64,000 nucleotides of DNA from Pseudobdellovibrionaceae bacterium (GCA_016719575.1 JADJYV010000013.1:1426001-1490000); one strand, 5' to 3'; positions 18,019 to 26,268 are shown, numbered from the stretch's first letter. A program made the numbers and translations. Notes: generated from the sequence alone by a model not told the origin.

Positions 18019-18109
18019 AAAAACAGATAAGCTTATTATGATTTTTGACGGCCAAATGCACGAGATACTAATGTCAGAGAATGAGGACGACTAGCTCCTA
18101 CTTTTGCGC

Positions 18110-18865
18110 TCAGCTCTCTTTCTTAAATTCTATTTTAGTCCGTTTCTTAGAATCCGCTGGTAAACTGTATATAACTTTTTCCGACTCATCCAAGAAATTG
18201 ATCTTCGCATTTCCATCAGCCTCTACCCTCAGCTCAAGTCGAACTTTCCCTTTGGCATCTTTCATTTTAAGAATAGAAGACTTGTCATAGTCCTTCCCTA
18301 TTCTTAGGCGCTCGGCCATCAAAAGTCCTTGGTCACGCAGTTTCTTCCATGCTGAATCCTGCTGTTCTTTAGGAAGGTTTGCTATTTCTTTTTGTTTATT
18401 TAGTAGGTCATTTAAAGGCATGTTCTGGTCATTCATTTTCAAGCCAGCAAAACAGGTACCGTTTATATTTTCATCATGAATAAATTGAATCGTTTGGTCG
18501 CCACGAAACTTGTCGAAAGTTAGTGAACCGCCCTGACCCCCACTATTATCGCCGTCAAAAACCAAACCGCCAACTTCATTTCCGTTTTCTCCAAAAAACA
18601 TAATGCCTGGAGGTCTTTGACCTTTACGCTCATCAAATGTAATGCCATCCAAAGTACCGGGATGCTGACGTAACTGATTGGAAATCACCATTCGGAGCTT
18701 CCCATCTTTTTCGACAATATTGATTCTCTCAACGTCGATCTCTTCAAACTTTTCATTTTTAATGGCTTTAAAAACAATCCCAAAAAGAACGGCACAGGTT
18801 ACTGTCGCACATGCCGCATAAATTTTTATAATTCGAAGTTCTTTTTCTATTTTACTTTGATTCAT
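18110..18865 (-). CDS. Single-pass membrane protein with large exported domain, unknown function
   Basis: The product has 251 residues: a charged N-terminus, one membrane segment at about 14-32 (IYAACATVTCAVLFGIVFK), then a polar domain. The domain has repeated short beta strands (ERINIVEKDGKLRMVISN; LTFDKFRGDQTIQFIHDENI) and a C-terminal part LRIGKDYDKSSILKMKDAKG. The pattern matches a hypothetical family with a signal anchor seen in several phyla. No enzyme motif is visible. No strong SD is seen. It lies between the TraE remnant and a transposase remnant. Confidence 0.65.
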   Translation of the reverse strand: MNQSKIEKELRIIKIYAACATVTCAVLFGIVFKAIKNEKFEEIDVERINIVEKDGKLRMVISNQLRQHPGTLDGITFDERKGQRPPGIMFFGENGNEVGGLVFDGDNSGGQGGSLTFDKFRGDQTIQFIHDENINGTCFAGLKMNDQNMPLNDLLNKQKEIANLPKEQQDSAWKKLRDQGLLMAERLRIGKDYDKSSILKMKDAKGKVRLELRVEADGNAKINFLDESEKVIYSLPADSKKRTKIEFKKES

Positions 18866-18896
18866 GCTTTTGTATTAGCAATGAAGCTAGAAACGG

Positions 18897-19088
18897 TCAC
18901 GGCAAAAACGAACCGACGCAATCTAGTTCACTCCGGATAAGACTAACAAAATCATACCGGCAAATCGTAATAGCGATAATCTTCATTTGGCCGCCGGATT
19001 TTGAGCAAGTTTCCACGTCAGTGTTGAAGACCCTTGCGAGCAACCTTGCCCAGGGAATGCTTTTCTTTTTTTTCTCCAGTAGCATCAA
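18897..19088 (-). pseudogene. IS91-like transposase C-terminal remnant
   Basis: WARLLARVFNTDVETCSKSGGQMKIIA matches the end of IS91/Y2-type transposases, where the usual form is WA.LL.RVF..D...CP.CGG.M.I.A. One zinc-type Cys is replaced by Ser here (CSKSGG). Only about 45 residues of homology remain, and the catalytic domain is absent. This is decayed mobile DNA inside the fragment-rich region. Confidence 0.65.
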
Positions 19089-19093
19089 TTTTA

Positions 19094-19403
19094 TTATGGA
19101 GCTGGGCAGTTTTGAGCCGGAGTCGGCGTGGGATTGGGTGTGTTGGCGGCGGCATTAAGCTGCATGTCAGCACATGAGTAGTAGTAGGTAGGGACGTTGG
19201 GGTTTTCGAGCATAACTTGGATCAGTTGGAGAGTGCATGCTTGGCAAGCGACGTTGGGTAGAGTGACGGTGGTCGAAAATTGGTGGGGCAAATTTTGGTT
19301 GTTCTGATTCTGCGGGATTGTTTTTAGGAGAGTAAAATTTTGGTCGTTTGCTGTTGAGAAGTAAATCTCGAAACGGCCAGGGTGGTAAGCAAATGCGCGG
19401 TAA
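19094..19403 (-). pseudogene. C-terminal remnant of an LPMO-like (SCE4755-type) secreted protein
   Basis: The open minus-strand frame reads YHPGRFEIYFSTANDQNF near its start, VTLPNVACQACTLQLIQVM in the middle and YYYSCADMQL before a Pro/Thr-rich tail. This matches the C-terminal half of secreted copper-oxygenase-like proteins common in myxobacteria and bdellovibrios. An in-frame TGA sits just upstream of the first homologous residues and no start codon exists, so the N-terminal half is gone. The break point, near 19390-19400, is also where the opposite-strand hydrolase remnant begins. Confidence 0.6.
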
Positions 19404-19741
19404 ATTCACCAAATTCGGGCTATCAGTGGAACCTCTCATGCGGCCCTAATGATCCTGCACTAATAGATTCTACACGAAGTGCATGGCTCGTGTTTGGAAA
19501 AAATATTTCAGCGGGAACAAGGATTGAAATTGAAAAGTATGATGGCCCTATCCTCATTACGGTCGGCGAAAACGATGAAGTTTGGCCGGTCGATCAGACC
19601 AGAAAGATCGAAGCGACTCTTAAAACTGCCAATAGAAAACCTGAAATTCATTACTTCTCAGGCCAAGGCCATAATTTTAGAGGAGCCGCAGAAATTGATC
19701 GTCGTAACTTGGTGACTGATTTCACACAACGTATTCCGTAA
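19382..19741 (+). pseudogene. Alpha/beta-hydrolase C-terminal remnant
   Basis: The part from about residue 48 reads YDGPILITVGENDEVWP, then Q.RKIEATLK, then HYFSGQGHNFRGA. These are the acid (Asp) loop and the catalytic His region of an alpha/beta hydrolase such as the acyl-CoA thioester/BAAT or dienelactone type. The nucleophile Ser domain is missing, because the frame starts only at 19382. It is a gene tail joined to the LPMO remnant. Confidence 0.6.
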
Positions 19742-20106
19742 GGCCGGTATTCTTCTAAGACCAGCTTCTTCAATTCAGGTGTGATACCTGAATCATGTAT
19801 AGAGCCGCCGTTGAGCTGAACAAGAGAATCAAATTGAGGGTTGGAGCGCCGTAAATCCAAGACATTTGGAATCCAAACTTCACCGTGCTCAAGAATTCTT
19901 AGGAACGCTACGGCCACTCTGTCTGCGGTGTCACCCAGTCTGTGCATTGAATCTCTGACAAGAGTGGCATTCATTGGCAGTTGACAAATCTGAGAAACTA
20001 CCTGATAGTCTTTTCCTTCTTTAATGGAAAGCTTGAGGTCGGCCAATGAGTCATCTCGGTTTTCATGACTGAAGCTGGAAATGTAAAAAACAAATTCGGA
20101 CGCCAT
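19651..20106 (-). CDS. Hypothetical soluble protein, C-terminus possibly replaced
   Basis: From ATG 20106 the frame gives 151 residues with coding-like composition (ASEFVFYISSFSHEN, DYQVVSQICQLPMNATLVRD). The last 30 residues read antisense through the hydrolase remnant (19651-19741) and are probably not native. The natural protein may have ended elsewhere. The SD is weak and no family is recognised. It may be a truncated gene. Confidence 0.4.
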   Translation of the reverse strand: MASEFVFYISSFSHENRDDSLADLKLSIKEGKDYQVVSQICQLPMNATLVRDSMHRLGDTADRVAVAFLRILEHGEVWIPNVLDLRRSNPQFDSLVQLNGGSIHDSGITPELKKLVLEEYRPYGIRCVKSVTKLRRSISAAPLKLWPWPEK

Positions 20107-20131
20107 ACAAACATCACAACGCAAAAAGTTA

Positions 20132-20251
20132 ATACTGTGCAACTCCAGGCTCAGTGAGAATGAGAAGCCTCTCAAGAAGAATGATATTTTTGTTCAGGCG
20201 CTAGAGCGTGGGTTAAATGAAATTGAGAAGGAACAGAAAAGACGACGTTAG
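20132..20251 (+). pseudogene. Possible C-terminal remnant of a small DNA-binding/antitoxin-like protein
   Basis: An open plus-strand frame without a start reads LSENEKPLKKNDIFVQALER then GLNEIEKEQKRRR and stops at 20249-20251. The charged helical tail resembles the end of ribbon-helix-helix type small proteins. The evidence is composition only; it may be chance. Confidence 0.2.
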
Positions 20252-20280
20252 TGCGTAGATAGACTTGTAGGGGAAATGAA

Positions 20281-21492
20281 ATGGTCGCAAGTAGACAAAT
20301 TATTGCATTAGGAGGTGGTGGATTTTCGATGGAACCTAGAAATCCACTTCTTGATCTTTATATATTAAAACAGTCTGGCAGAGAAACGCCTAAAGTTTGT
20401 TTCATTGGCACTGCCAGTGGTGATGCCCAAGGATATATTGACCGCTTTTATTCCAGTTTCAAAAAGCTGAATTGTGTTCCGACACACTTGAGTCTCTTTC
20501 GTGGTCATACCGCAGAGATTGAAAAGTTCATTCTTGATCAAGATGTTTTGTATGTCGGCGGCGGCAATACGCGCAACCTTTTGACCCTTTGGAAGGACTG
20601 GGGTCTCGACACTGCAATTCGTAAAGCTTACGAGCGCGGAACGGTCTTAGCTGGCATCAGCGCAGGTTCGATTTGCTGGTTTGAACAGGGAGTAACTGAC
20701 TCCGTTCCTGGTCAACTTTCAAGCTTGAGATGCTTGGGCTGGCTTAAGGGTAGCAATTGTCCACACTATGATGGTGAGGCAGAACGCCGTCCATCATATC
20801 ACCGACTTTTAAAGAGCGGTGAAATACTTCAAGGCTTGGCAACTGAGGATGGCGTTGCGGCTCACTACGTCAATGAGGAACTTAAAGATTTAGTCTCGTC
20901 GCATCCTGAGAAGAAAGCGTACTCGCTAAATCTCAAAAAGGGCGAACCCGTCGAAGTTTCTCACTCGCCGAAATATTTAGGCGGAGAAGTTCTGCTTGTT
21001 CGACGAGCCGCCATTCAAGATGCAGAGGCCATCCACCGTGCTCACATGAAGTCGATTCAAGAAGTTTGCTCAAAGGATCATTCTTTCGATGAAATCACAG
21101 CATGGGGACACCGACCTTATCGAAAAGAACAAAGAACTTCTTCGATCAAGAATGACTTGGTTTGGGTTATTGAAGATCATGGAACTATCGAGGGCTTTGG
21201 CCATCTCAAAATATTTGAAAAAGACGGTCTAAAGTGTGGACACATTTTTGGTCTTTATCTCACGCCCAAGGTGCTCTGTAAGTCGTTGGGTAAAGCGATT
21301 GTCGATATGATGATTGAAGAAATGAAATCTGCGAAAGTGAAAAAGGTAACGCTTGAATCCACGATAACAGCACAAAAATTTTATCGAAAAATGGGATTTG
21401 TTGATGATGGTTCCCAGATCACTGTTGAGATCGGCGGAACCGCAGTTCGGTGCTATCCTATGAAGATGGAGATTTATCAAGGTGAAAATTGA
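20281..21492 (+). CDS. Peptidase E (S51)-GNAT acetyltransferase fusion
   Basis: The product has 403 residues. Residues 1-235 are a peptidase family S51 domain: ALGGGGFSMEP, VLYVGGGNTRNLL and the nucleophile Ser loop GISAGSICWF near 124-133. PepE cleaves Asp-X dipeptides. From about 237 an acetyltransferase domain follows (VRRAAIQDAEAIHRAH, then LVWVIEDHGTIEGFGHL, GLYLTPKVLCKSLGKAI and YRKMGF). The two domains are normally separate proteins. A single open frame joins them with no stop or repeated start. AGGGGA precedes the ATG. The next GNAT fragment overlaps its stop. Confidence 0.82.
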   Translation: MVASRQIIALGGGGFSMEPRNPLLDLYILKQSGRETPKVCFIGTASGDAQGYIDRFYSSFKKLNCVPTHLSLFRGHTAEIEKFILDQDVLYVGGGNTRNLLTLWKDWGLDTAIRKAYERGTVLAGISAGSICWFEQGVTDSVPGQLSSLRCLGWLKGSNCPHYDGEAERRPSYHRLLKSGEILQGLATEDGVAAHYVNEELKDLVSSHPEKKAYSLNLKKGEPVEVSHSPKYLGGEVLLVRRAAIQDAEAIHRAHMKSIQEVCSKDHSFDEITAWGHRPYRKEQRTSSIKNDLVWVIEDHGTIEGFGHLKIFEKDGLKCGHIFGLYLTPKVLCKSLGKAIVDMMIEEMKSAKVKKVTLESTITAQKFYRKMGFVDDGSQITVEIGGTAVRCYPMKMEIYQGEN

Positions 21493-21775
21493 ATACAGAT
21501 TTGCAAATCTTGACGATATCGATCAACTCGTTCGAATAAGAACTCTCATGCAATTTGAAGTTAACCATTCAGCCGAAAAAATGGTTCCTGATGAATTTAG
21601 GAAAAAAGTAAAAAACTATTTTTTGAATTCCATTCCTCAGAATAAGTATTTCAGCTCGGTCGCGATTTTTGAAAGCCAAATTATCGCGAATGCTGGAGTC
21701 GTTTTTTATGAAAAGCCGCCAACAATTTATGGGGGCTCTGGCCTTGATACAATGAGCCAAGATTTGTTAGTTTAG
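21482..21775 (+). pseudogene. GNAT acetyltransferase, N-terminal half only
   Basis: A GTG start overlaps the stop of the fusion gene by 11 bases. The 97 residues begin YRFANLDDIDQLVRIRTLMQ and reach KPPTIYGGSG, the usual first half of a GNAT fold. The acetyl-CoA-binding V/QxxGxG/A motif is missing and the frame ends soon after. It is most likely truncated by the rearrangement that placed the repeat at 21851 next to it. Confidence 0.6.
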
Positions 21776-21833
21776 AAATTAAGACGCCATTTGGCAAAAC
21801 GGCGTCAACCTAATAATTGTATTCCGACGAATA

Positions 21834-21860
21834 AAGGTTCAGCTTTTTAGACTGAACCTT
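21834..21860 (+). terminator. Hairpin AAGGTTCAG-N9-CTGAACCTT
   Basis: A perfect 9-bp stem encloses a T-rich 9-base loop and lies about 60 bases after the truncated GNAT gene. There is no long T tract after it, so terminator function is uncertain. An almost identical stem occurs at 26242-26268. Confidence 0.5.
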
Positions 21861-21898
21861 GTTGAGCGGTGATGTGAATTTTAGGAAGTGTTTTTGAT
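21851..21898 (+). repeat. 40-bp repeat, left copy (inverted relative to 35163-35210)
   Basis: The 40 bases at 21851-21890 (from ACTGAACCTT to TTAGGAAGTG) are exactly repeated, in inverted orientation, at 35171-35210. The match continues as TTTTGAT after one mismatch. The two copies bracket about 13.3 kb. Confidence 0.85.
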
Positions 21899-22224
21899 AA
21901 CGCAGACGAGAATTTTTCAACTGAGTATATTTGAATTCCTAAAGAATTTAAACACTTACTGAGGAAAATTCTTAGTCTAAATTTTCTCGAAAATTGAAAA
22001 ATAAGATGTTTTTCGAATTTATTGTGCGACTTTCAAGGCACCGTATTTTCAGTATTGCACTCGTCACCAGAACAGGTTGATTTTTTCTTCTGACGACGAT
22101 CAAGAACGAGACCTTTGCTGATTTTCGAGCTTCAAAAGGTTTGGAATGTTGAACAGCTGGACTAAAGGTGGTTTAGTATAATGTTGCAAATTCCGATTAG
22201 GTTTATTGAAATCCAGGAGGTTAG

Positions 22225-22845
22225 ATGAACTTTAAAATCTGTACACTTGCAATTTATGGTCTCTTTCTATTGGGCTGCAGCACACCGCCCTTAAGAATGT
22301 CTTCAAATACAAAATATGAGGAGGATCGATCACCGGCAAGTTTCGAAACTCAAGATATTACAGAATTGGCTTTACGACAAGATATGCAAAAAGCTCAAAC
22401 TCCTGAAGGCCAAGAGTACTCAGCTGCACTATCAAAAGAATTGCAGGGTACCTGGAAAACTAATTGCATTAAAAGACCTGAACTCACTTATTGGTTTCAA
22501 AGAACATTGAATATCGATAAGGGTATCCTCTCTACTTCAACCAAGAGATATTCTGATGATCAATGTACCCAAGTATTAAGTGTTGCAAGTAGTGTTAATA
22601 TTAAAATATTGACAGCTGTTAAAACTACTTACGGTTTTAGATTTAATTTAAATTGGACGGATGCAAAATTTTCTCATTCTGATGAGGCCTCACGAAACCA
22701 AACTCCTTATCCGTTTTTCTTGGGTACATTAGATGAATCTAAAGAGCTATATGGTTATCCATACATTAACGGGTATAACTGCGCGGAAACTTATAGTGCA
22801 AATGGAAAAATCTGGTGTAATAAGTTTTCGAAAATCAATAATTGA
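22225..22845 (+). CDS. Hypothetical lipoprotein
   Basis: The product has 206 residues with signal peptide ICTLAIYGLFLLGC and lipobox LLGC near residue 18, so it is lipid-anchored. AGGAGG lies before the ATG. The mature protein has five further Cys and a region LQGTWKTNCIKR typical of small beta-rich lipocalin-like lipoproteins, but no family can be named. The base composition is more AT-rich than the core genes, which supports an acquired origin. It stands alone. Confidence 0.75.
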   Translation: MNFKICTLAIYGLFLLGCSTPPLRMSSNTKYEEDRSPASFETQDITELALRQDMQKAQTPEGQEYSAALSKELQGTWKTNCIKRPELTYWFQRTLNIDKGILSTSTKRYSDDQCTQVLSVASSVNIKILTAVKTTYGFRFNLNWTDAKFSHSDEASRNQTPYPFFLGTLDESKELYGYPYINGYNCAETYSANGKIWCNKFSKINN

Positions 22846-23290
22846 GAGCGTAAATTTTGTATCAAAAGCACTGCCTTTTGTTCGGACCTGCCAAAGAAAG
22901 CTCGCAAACCTTGGCAGGTTCAAAAAATCATTCGCAGGAAATCAAAATCCTAGAGCGAAAGTCTCCAATGAACTTTTCACAAGCAAGTGTTATCGAGACA
23001 GCAGTTTTTGACGTCGTATTTAAAAATTTCAAAATTCCTAAAGCAATTAAATTGTTAATGACAAAAATTCTTTCGCTATTTTTTTAGATTTGAGAATTTT
23101 TTAGAAAAAACCGCTCCAGAAGCAAACTTTGTTCAAGACATAAAAATCATTCTGAGTTAGCTTATATTGTCAGATATTCTGGATCTCGATTTTCGTCTAG
23201 AAAAGTGAGTCATTCGAATTCTACCGCTCCAAAGAGGTTGGTTTTGAACCGCCTCTTGCTCCTTTGAGGCTTTAAAAATAAACTTACTTA
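22846..23290 (+). other. Gene-free stretch with a hairpin
   Basis: No supported gene is present. ACCTGCCAA (22886-22894) pairs perfectly with TTGGCAGGT (22911-22919) shortly after the lipoprotein stop and could act as its terminator. The 3' part (after 23200) is the leader of the glycoside hydrolase gene. Confidence 0.45.
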
Positions 23291-24721
23291 ATGATCGACA
23301 AAATTATTCTATTTTTAGTATTTGTGATCTCCGCTTGTGCGGTTAAATCACCACGCAAACCTAATAATGAAGCATCTCAAGTAGAAATTAATCTAACATC
23401 TAAAATTAAAAGTTTTTCTCTGGCACCTGTAGGCATAAGCTTAAATCAATTAAATGAATCGGCATTTCCTCTAGACAAACTTAAAGAAGCGTTAAAGAAT
23501 TCTGGAGTTAAATACCTACGTTTTCCAGAAGGCGAAAGTGCTGATAATTATTTGTGGTCAGTTCCACCTTACGAAAAATCACACGGGAAAGTTTCACAAG
23601 TAAACTTATGGCCAGCCAATGACCCTTTTCTCGTGAACAGCGATGCAACTTTTAAACAACCCCTTGATTTTGATGGATTTACCCAAGTTTTAAAAGATGT
23701 AGGTGCCGAGGCTAATATAGTTTTATGCTACCCTTGCGGTGACAAGGTTAAATCATTAGAACTTGCTAAACAATGGGTGCGCTACGCGAACATCACAAAA
23801 AAACTTGGTATTAAAAATTGGGAGCTTGGAAACGAAACTTATTTAAAAAATTATCTTGGTCCAGCTTTACCAGTTCAAGAATATGCTAAAGATCTTATCC
23901 AATTTTCTTCAGAACTTAAAAAAATTGATCCGACAATTAGAATTGGTGCTAATGGCGATAAACCTATGTGGTGGAGACAGCTTTTAACTTATCGCGATAC
24001 TAATACAGGAAAATCTGTAGCTGATAGTATTGATTTCGTAGTGTTTCACAATTACCCATTGGGTGGCTCAACCCAACTTTATGAAGACTATTTAAGTAAA
24101 ACGGATCTAACGGGTTCACTTAAAGAACTTAAAAAAATTATTCAAGAACATGCACCTAAATTGACCATCGCTGTTACAGAAACAAATGCCCTTTCTTTTA
24201 AAGGGGCTGACCAAAACAATCTAGGATCAGCAATTGTTGTATTTGATATTATTGGCCAGCTTCTAATCGAGCCTAAAGTTGAATATGTTCAACTTTGGAC
24301 GTCGCACTGGGTAAAAAACAAATTCTCTAATAATCTGCAAAATGCGTTTGATTTAAATAATGAGCCCCTTCCTATAGGAAAATCCCTTGGCATTTGGGGT
24401 AAAAACCTAAAAAGCTCGCTAGTGAAGGCCGTCACAACTGATTCTGATTTGAAAACTTATGCAAGCCATTCTGAGTCAGAGAAAAAAATAACAATCTTTT
24501 TAATTAATCCACGAAAAAACTCAAAAGAAGTATCTGTCTCTATTGCCGCTCAAAAAGAAGATTTTTCTGAGGGCCACCTTGTCGCCTTTACCGGAAATGA
24601 CGTTAATGATCTAAATCCTAAATTTTCAGATCCTATAAGTATTAAAGCTCAGGCAAATTCTTTTTCCCTAACGCTTCGACCGACATCTATTTCAATTATA
24701 AACCTAAAAGCTACCAATTAA
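23291..24721 (+). CDS. Lipoprotein glycoside hydrolase, arabinofuranosidase-like (GH51/clan A)
   Basis: The product is a 476-residue protein with a short signal ILFLVFVISAC (lipobox). VKYLRFPEGESADNY is the typical early strand of a clan GH-A barrel. WELGNE near residue 177-182 gives the acid/base Glu. VTETNA near 296 gives the nucleophile Glu. The last about 100 residues form a beta-sandwich (ITIFLINPRKNS). This layout fits GH51, GH39 or GH79-like enzymes acting on arabinose- or uronate-containing glycans. It is a single gene with AT-rich codon use. Exact specificity cannot be read. Confidence 0.75.
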   Translation: MIDKIILFLVFVISACAVKSPRKPNNEASQVEINLTSKIKSFSLAPVGISLNQLNESAFPLDKLKEALKNSGVKYLRFPEGESADNYLWSVPPYEKSHGKVSQVNLWPANDPFLVNSDATFKQPLDFDGFTQVLKDVGAEANIVLCYPCGDKVKSLELAKQWVRYANITKKLGIKNWELGNETYLKNYLGPALPVQEYAKDLIQFSSELKKIDPTIRIGANGDKPMWWRQLLTYRDTNTGKSVADSIDFVVFHNYPLGGSTQLYEDYLSKTDLTGSLKELKKIIQEHAPKLTIAVTETNALSFKGADQNNLGSAIVVFDIIGQLLIEPKVEYVQLWTSHWVKNKFSNNLQNAFDLNNEPLPIGKSLGIWGKNLKSSLVKAVTTDSDLKTYASHSESEKKITIFLINPRKNSKEVSVSIAAQKEDFSEGHLVAFTGNDVNDLNPKFSDPISIKAQANSFSLTLRPTSISIINLKATN

Positions 24722-24737
24722 AAATATATCCTTAAAA

Positions 24738-25025
24738 TCAGAGTTGGCTATAAAACTGGCCAAATTCTTTGCGAATATCATTCAAGCTTTTTCCTTGAGA
24801 GATACCGCCACAGTTTTGATCGAACCAGCTAATGAGCACAGCTTGCCTAGCTTCCTCCACATTCACCATAATATTTGGAACCCTCTTCAATGCGATACAG
24901 GCTAGAATGTCTTTAGAGGCCGTATCGATCTGTCCAGAGTAATCAGACTTAAGATCATTTAGTGATGTTGCATGAACTGTTAATGACATTGACACTAAGC
25001 CTAAAATTGCGATCATTTTTTTCAT
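24738..25025 (-). CDS. Small secreted protein
   Basis: The product has 95 residues with signal peptide MKKMIAILGLVSMSLTVHA. The mature part has two Cys and a region ILACIALKRVPNIMVNVEE. ATG 25025 is preferred because GAGGAG lies 6 bases upstream; the longer open frame to 25226 has no initiation signal. It is convergent with the hydrolase gene. No family is recognised. Confidence 0.65.
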   Translation of the reverse strand: MKKMIAILGLVSMSLTVHATSLNDLKSDYSGQIDTASKDILACIALKRVPNIMVNVEEARQAVLISWFDQNCGGISQGKSLNDIRKEFGQFYSQL

Positions 25026-25264
25026 AAAAAACTCCTCTATTTGTTTAAAATTCAATCTGCAAACGCATAAAGCCAACGATGCAAATTTAAATCCTCGATA
25101 AGCGGCTTCAAAACCCAATCTTTCTGCCAAACCTGCGTTATTTCGATACTGAGCTTTCTGTGCGAAATTTAGGGATTCATGAAAGTAGCGGGTCCTGACA
25201 AAAAGGCCCACAATCCTGACCTGCACATAAAGGATAGGTTAAACGATCACACTAAAAAAATAAT

Positions 25265-25822
25265 TTAGGGTTGCCTAGCAATAAAGATAAACTCATTGCT
25301 CCCTGGCCAATCAGAAAAACCATCGGCCTTATACCCTCTGAGCCAAAGAGCATTTTCAAAGTTTCTTAGATAAAAGCCGCTAGGATAATTATCATCTTCA
25401 TTTGGTTTGTGATAGGTTTTGAAGATCAATAGGGCGCCGGGTCCCCCCCACCCCCCCCGGGGGGGCTCTTTCTTAGGGACTGGGGATGCGACTGTAAGAT
25501 AGGGACCATCGGGTTGATTCAAATACTCAAGTCGCAAAAATGCAGCAAGATACAGAGGGCACGGCCTTAATCCCAGCATAGAGGCTCTATTTGAAAATTC
25601 CTCTGTAGAGCAGGTGTCCTGCAATCCCAGATCAGAAAGAGCAACTTTAGCGAGCTTCACTTTTTCAACCTCTGATGGGGGTGAAAACTGAGGATGCTCG
25701 AACAAAGTATTGGCATATTTGTTAAACTGAATGCCAGCTTCGGACAGTCGCTGAATTAGCTGTTCTTTCCTAAGACCGCCAATAGTGATTTCTTTGAATA
25801 TTTGGAATTTATTCTCAGACAT
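25265..25822 (-). CDS. Conserved hypothetical protein with G/C homopolymer tract
   Basis: The product has 185 residues from ATG 25822 (MSENKFQIF). Recognisable conserved parts are LRPCPLYLAAFLRLEYL, YLTVASP and GFYLRNFENALWLRGYKAD. The same pattern occurs in a widespread uncharacterised family of small cytosolic proteins. Codons for PPRGGWGGPG use C7-A-C8-G7 at 25443-25465, an extreme homopolymer palindrome that looks like an insertion in an otherwise ordinary protein. Its 5' end and upstream region recur at 36782, where the gene itself is gone. Confidence 0.6.
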   Translation of the reverse strand: MSENKFQIFKEITIGGLRKEQLIQRLSEAGIQFNKYANTLFEHPQFSPPSEVEKVKLAKVALSDLGLQDTCSTEEFSNRASMLGLRPCPLYLAAFLRLEYLNQPDGPYLTVASPVPKKEPPRGGWGGPGALLIFKTYHKPNEDDNYPSGFYLRNFENALWLRGYKADGFSDWPGSNEFIFIARQP

Positions 25823-25893
25823 CGTTTCTACCATTCTACCATTTGTGTATCCCACAAAAAAATCCACCATGGTTTCCGGTGGTTATTGGAGGG
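25811..25893. repeat. Divergent promoter/hairpin segment, copy 1
   Basis: The segment from the start codon of the 25265 gene (ATTCTCAGACAT on the plus strand) to GGTGGTTATTGG recurs in diverged form at 36782-36888. In both copies the right flank is an HTH-type gene. Confidence 0.7.
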
Positions 25894-26096
25894 GCTGCCC
25901 TAAAGTCATCGAACCACAGGGGCTTACCGTAAATCGAGTATATGCAATCCTATGGAAAAAGCAAAGCCTTGATCCCGCAGAGCTGGCGCAAATGCGGATT
26001 GAGGAAGGTTTAGGTTCTCTGGTCATTTCACAACGACTTGGGTTGCCGAGGTCTACTGTTATTGGGGCGATTCATCGTCTTGAAAGGAAGGGGTAA
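25869..26096 (+). CDS. Small helix-turn-helix protein
   Basis: The product has about 75 residues. AQMRIEEGLGSLVISQRLGL then PRSTVIGAIHRL is a clear helix-turn-helix of the sigma-70 region 4/recombinase-tail type. The start is uncertain: ATG 25869 lies inside the hairpin shared with 36.8 kb, and no better ATG exists. It is divergent from the 25265 gene and followed 3 bases later by a 41-codon ORF. It is probably a local regulator. Confidence 0.5.
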   Translation: MVSGGYWRGCPKVIEPQGLTVNRVYAILWKKQSLDPAELAQMRIEEGLGSLVISQRLGLPRSTVIGAIHRLERKG

Positions 26097-26099
26097 CCA

Positions 26100-26225
26100 A
26101 TGCCTTCAATTACAGAATTTACAAAATCCATTGCAGCCCATTCACATTATGAATTTTCAATGAGCAAGTTTAATAGAATACTGGTTGGGAATCAGAGCTT
26201 TGCAGTAAAATCTAGAAACCACTAA
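26100..26225 (+). CDS. Putative 41-residue peptide
   Basis: The ATG at 26100 has AAGGAAGGGG 6 bases upstream and starts 3 bases after the HTH gene stop. It encodes MPSITEFTKSIAAHS and so on to SRNH. There is no membrane segment or known motif. The strong SD and operon-like spacing are the only support. Confidence 0.4.
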   Translation: MPSITEFTKSIAAHSHYEFSMSKFNRILVGNQSFAVKSRNH

Positions 26226-26241
26226 CTTACCGAACAAACAA

Positions 26242-26268
26242 AAGGCTCAGTGATTTTTACTGAGCCTT
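26242..26268 (+). terminator. Hairpin AAGGCTCAG-N9-CTGAGCCTT
   Basis: A perfect 9-bp stem lies 17 bases after the 41-codon ORF. It is nearly identical to the stem at 21834-21860 (one compensated pair differs). It is a likely terminator for the small operon. Confidence 0.6.

Larger units (their letters stand above)
21776..22224 (+). other. Gene-free stretch holding hairpins and one copy of an inverted repeat
   Basis: No supported gene lies here. It contains GACGCC...GGCGTC (21783-21806), the stronger hairpin 21834-21860, and the 40-base repeat 21851-21890. The rest is AT-rich, and the promoter of the lipoprotein gene probably lies after 22100. Confidence 0.5.

Noticed and set aside
25026..25226. 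Upstream extension of the small secreted protein
   Set aside because: There is no SD at its start; GAGGAG and the signal peptide place the start at 25025.
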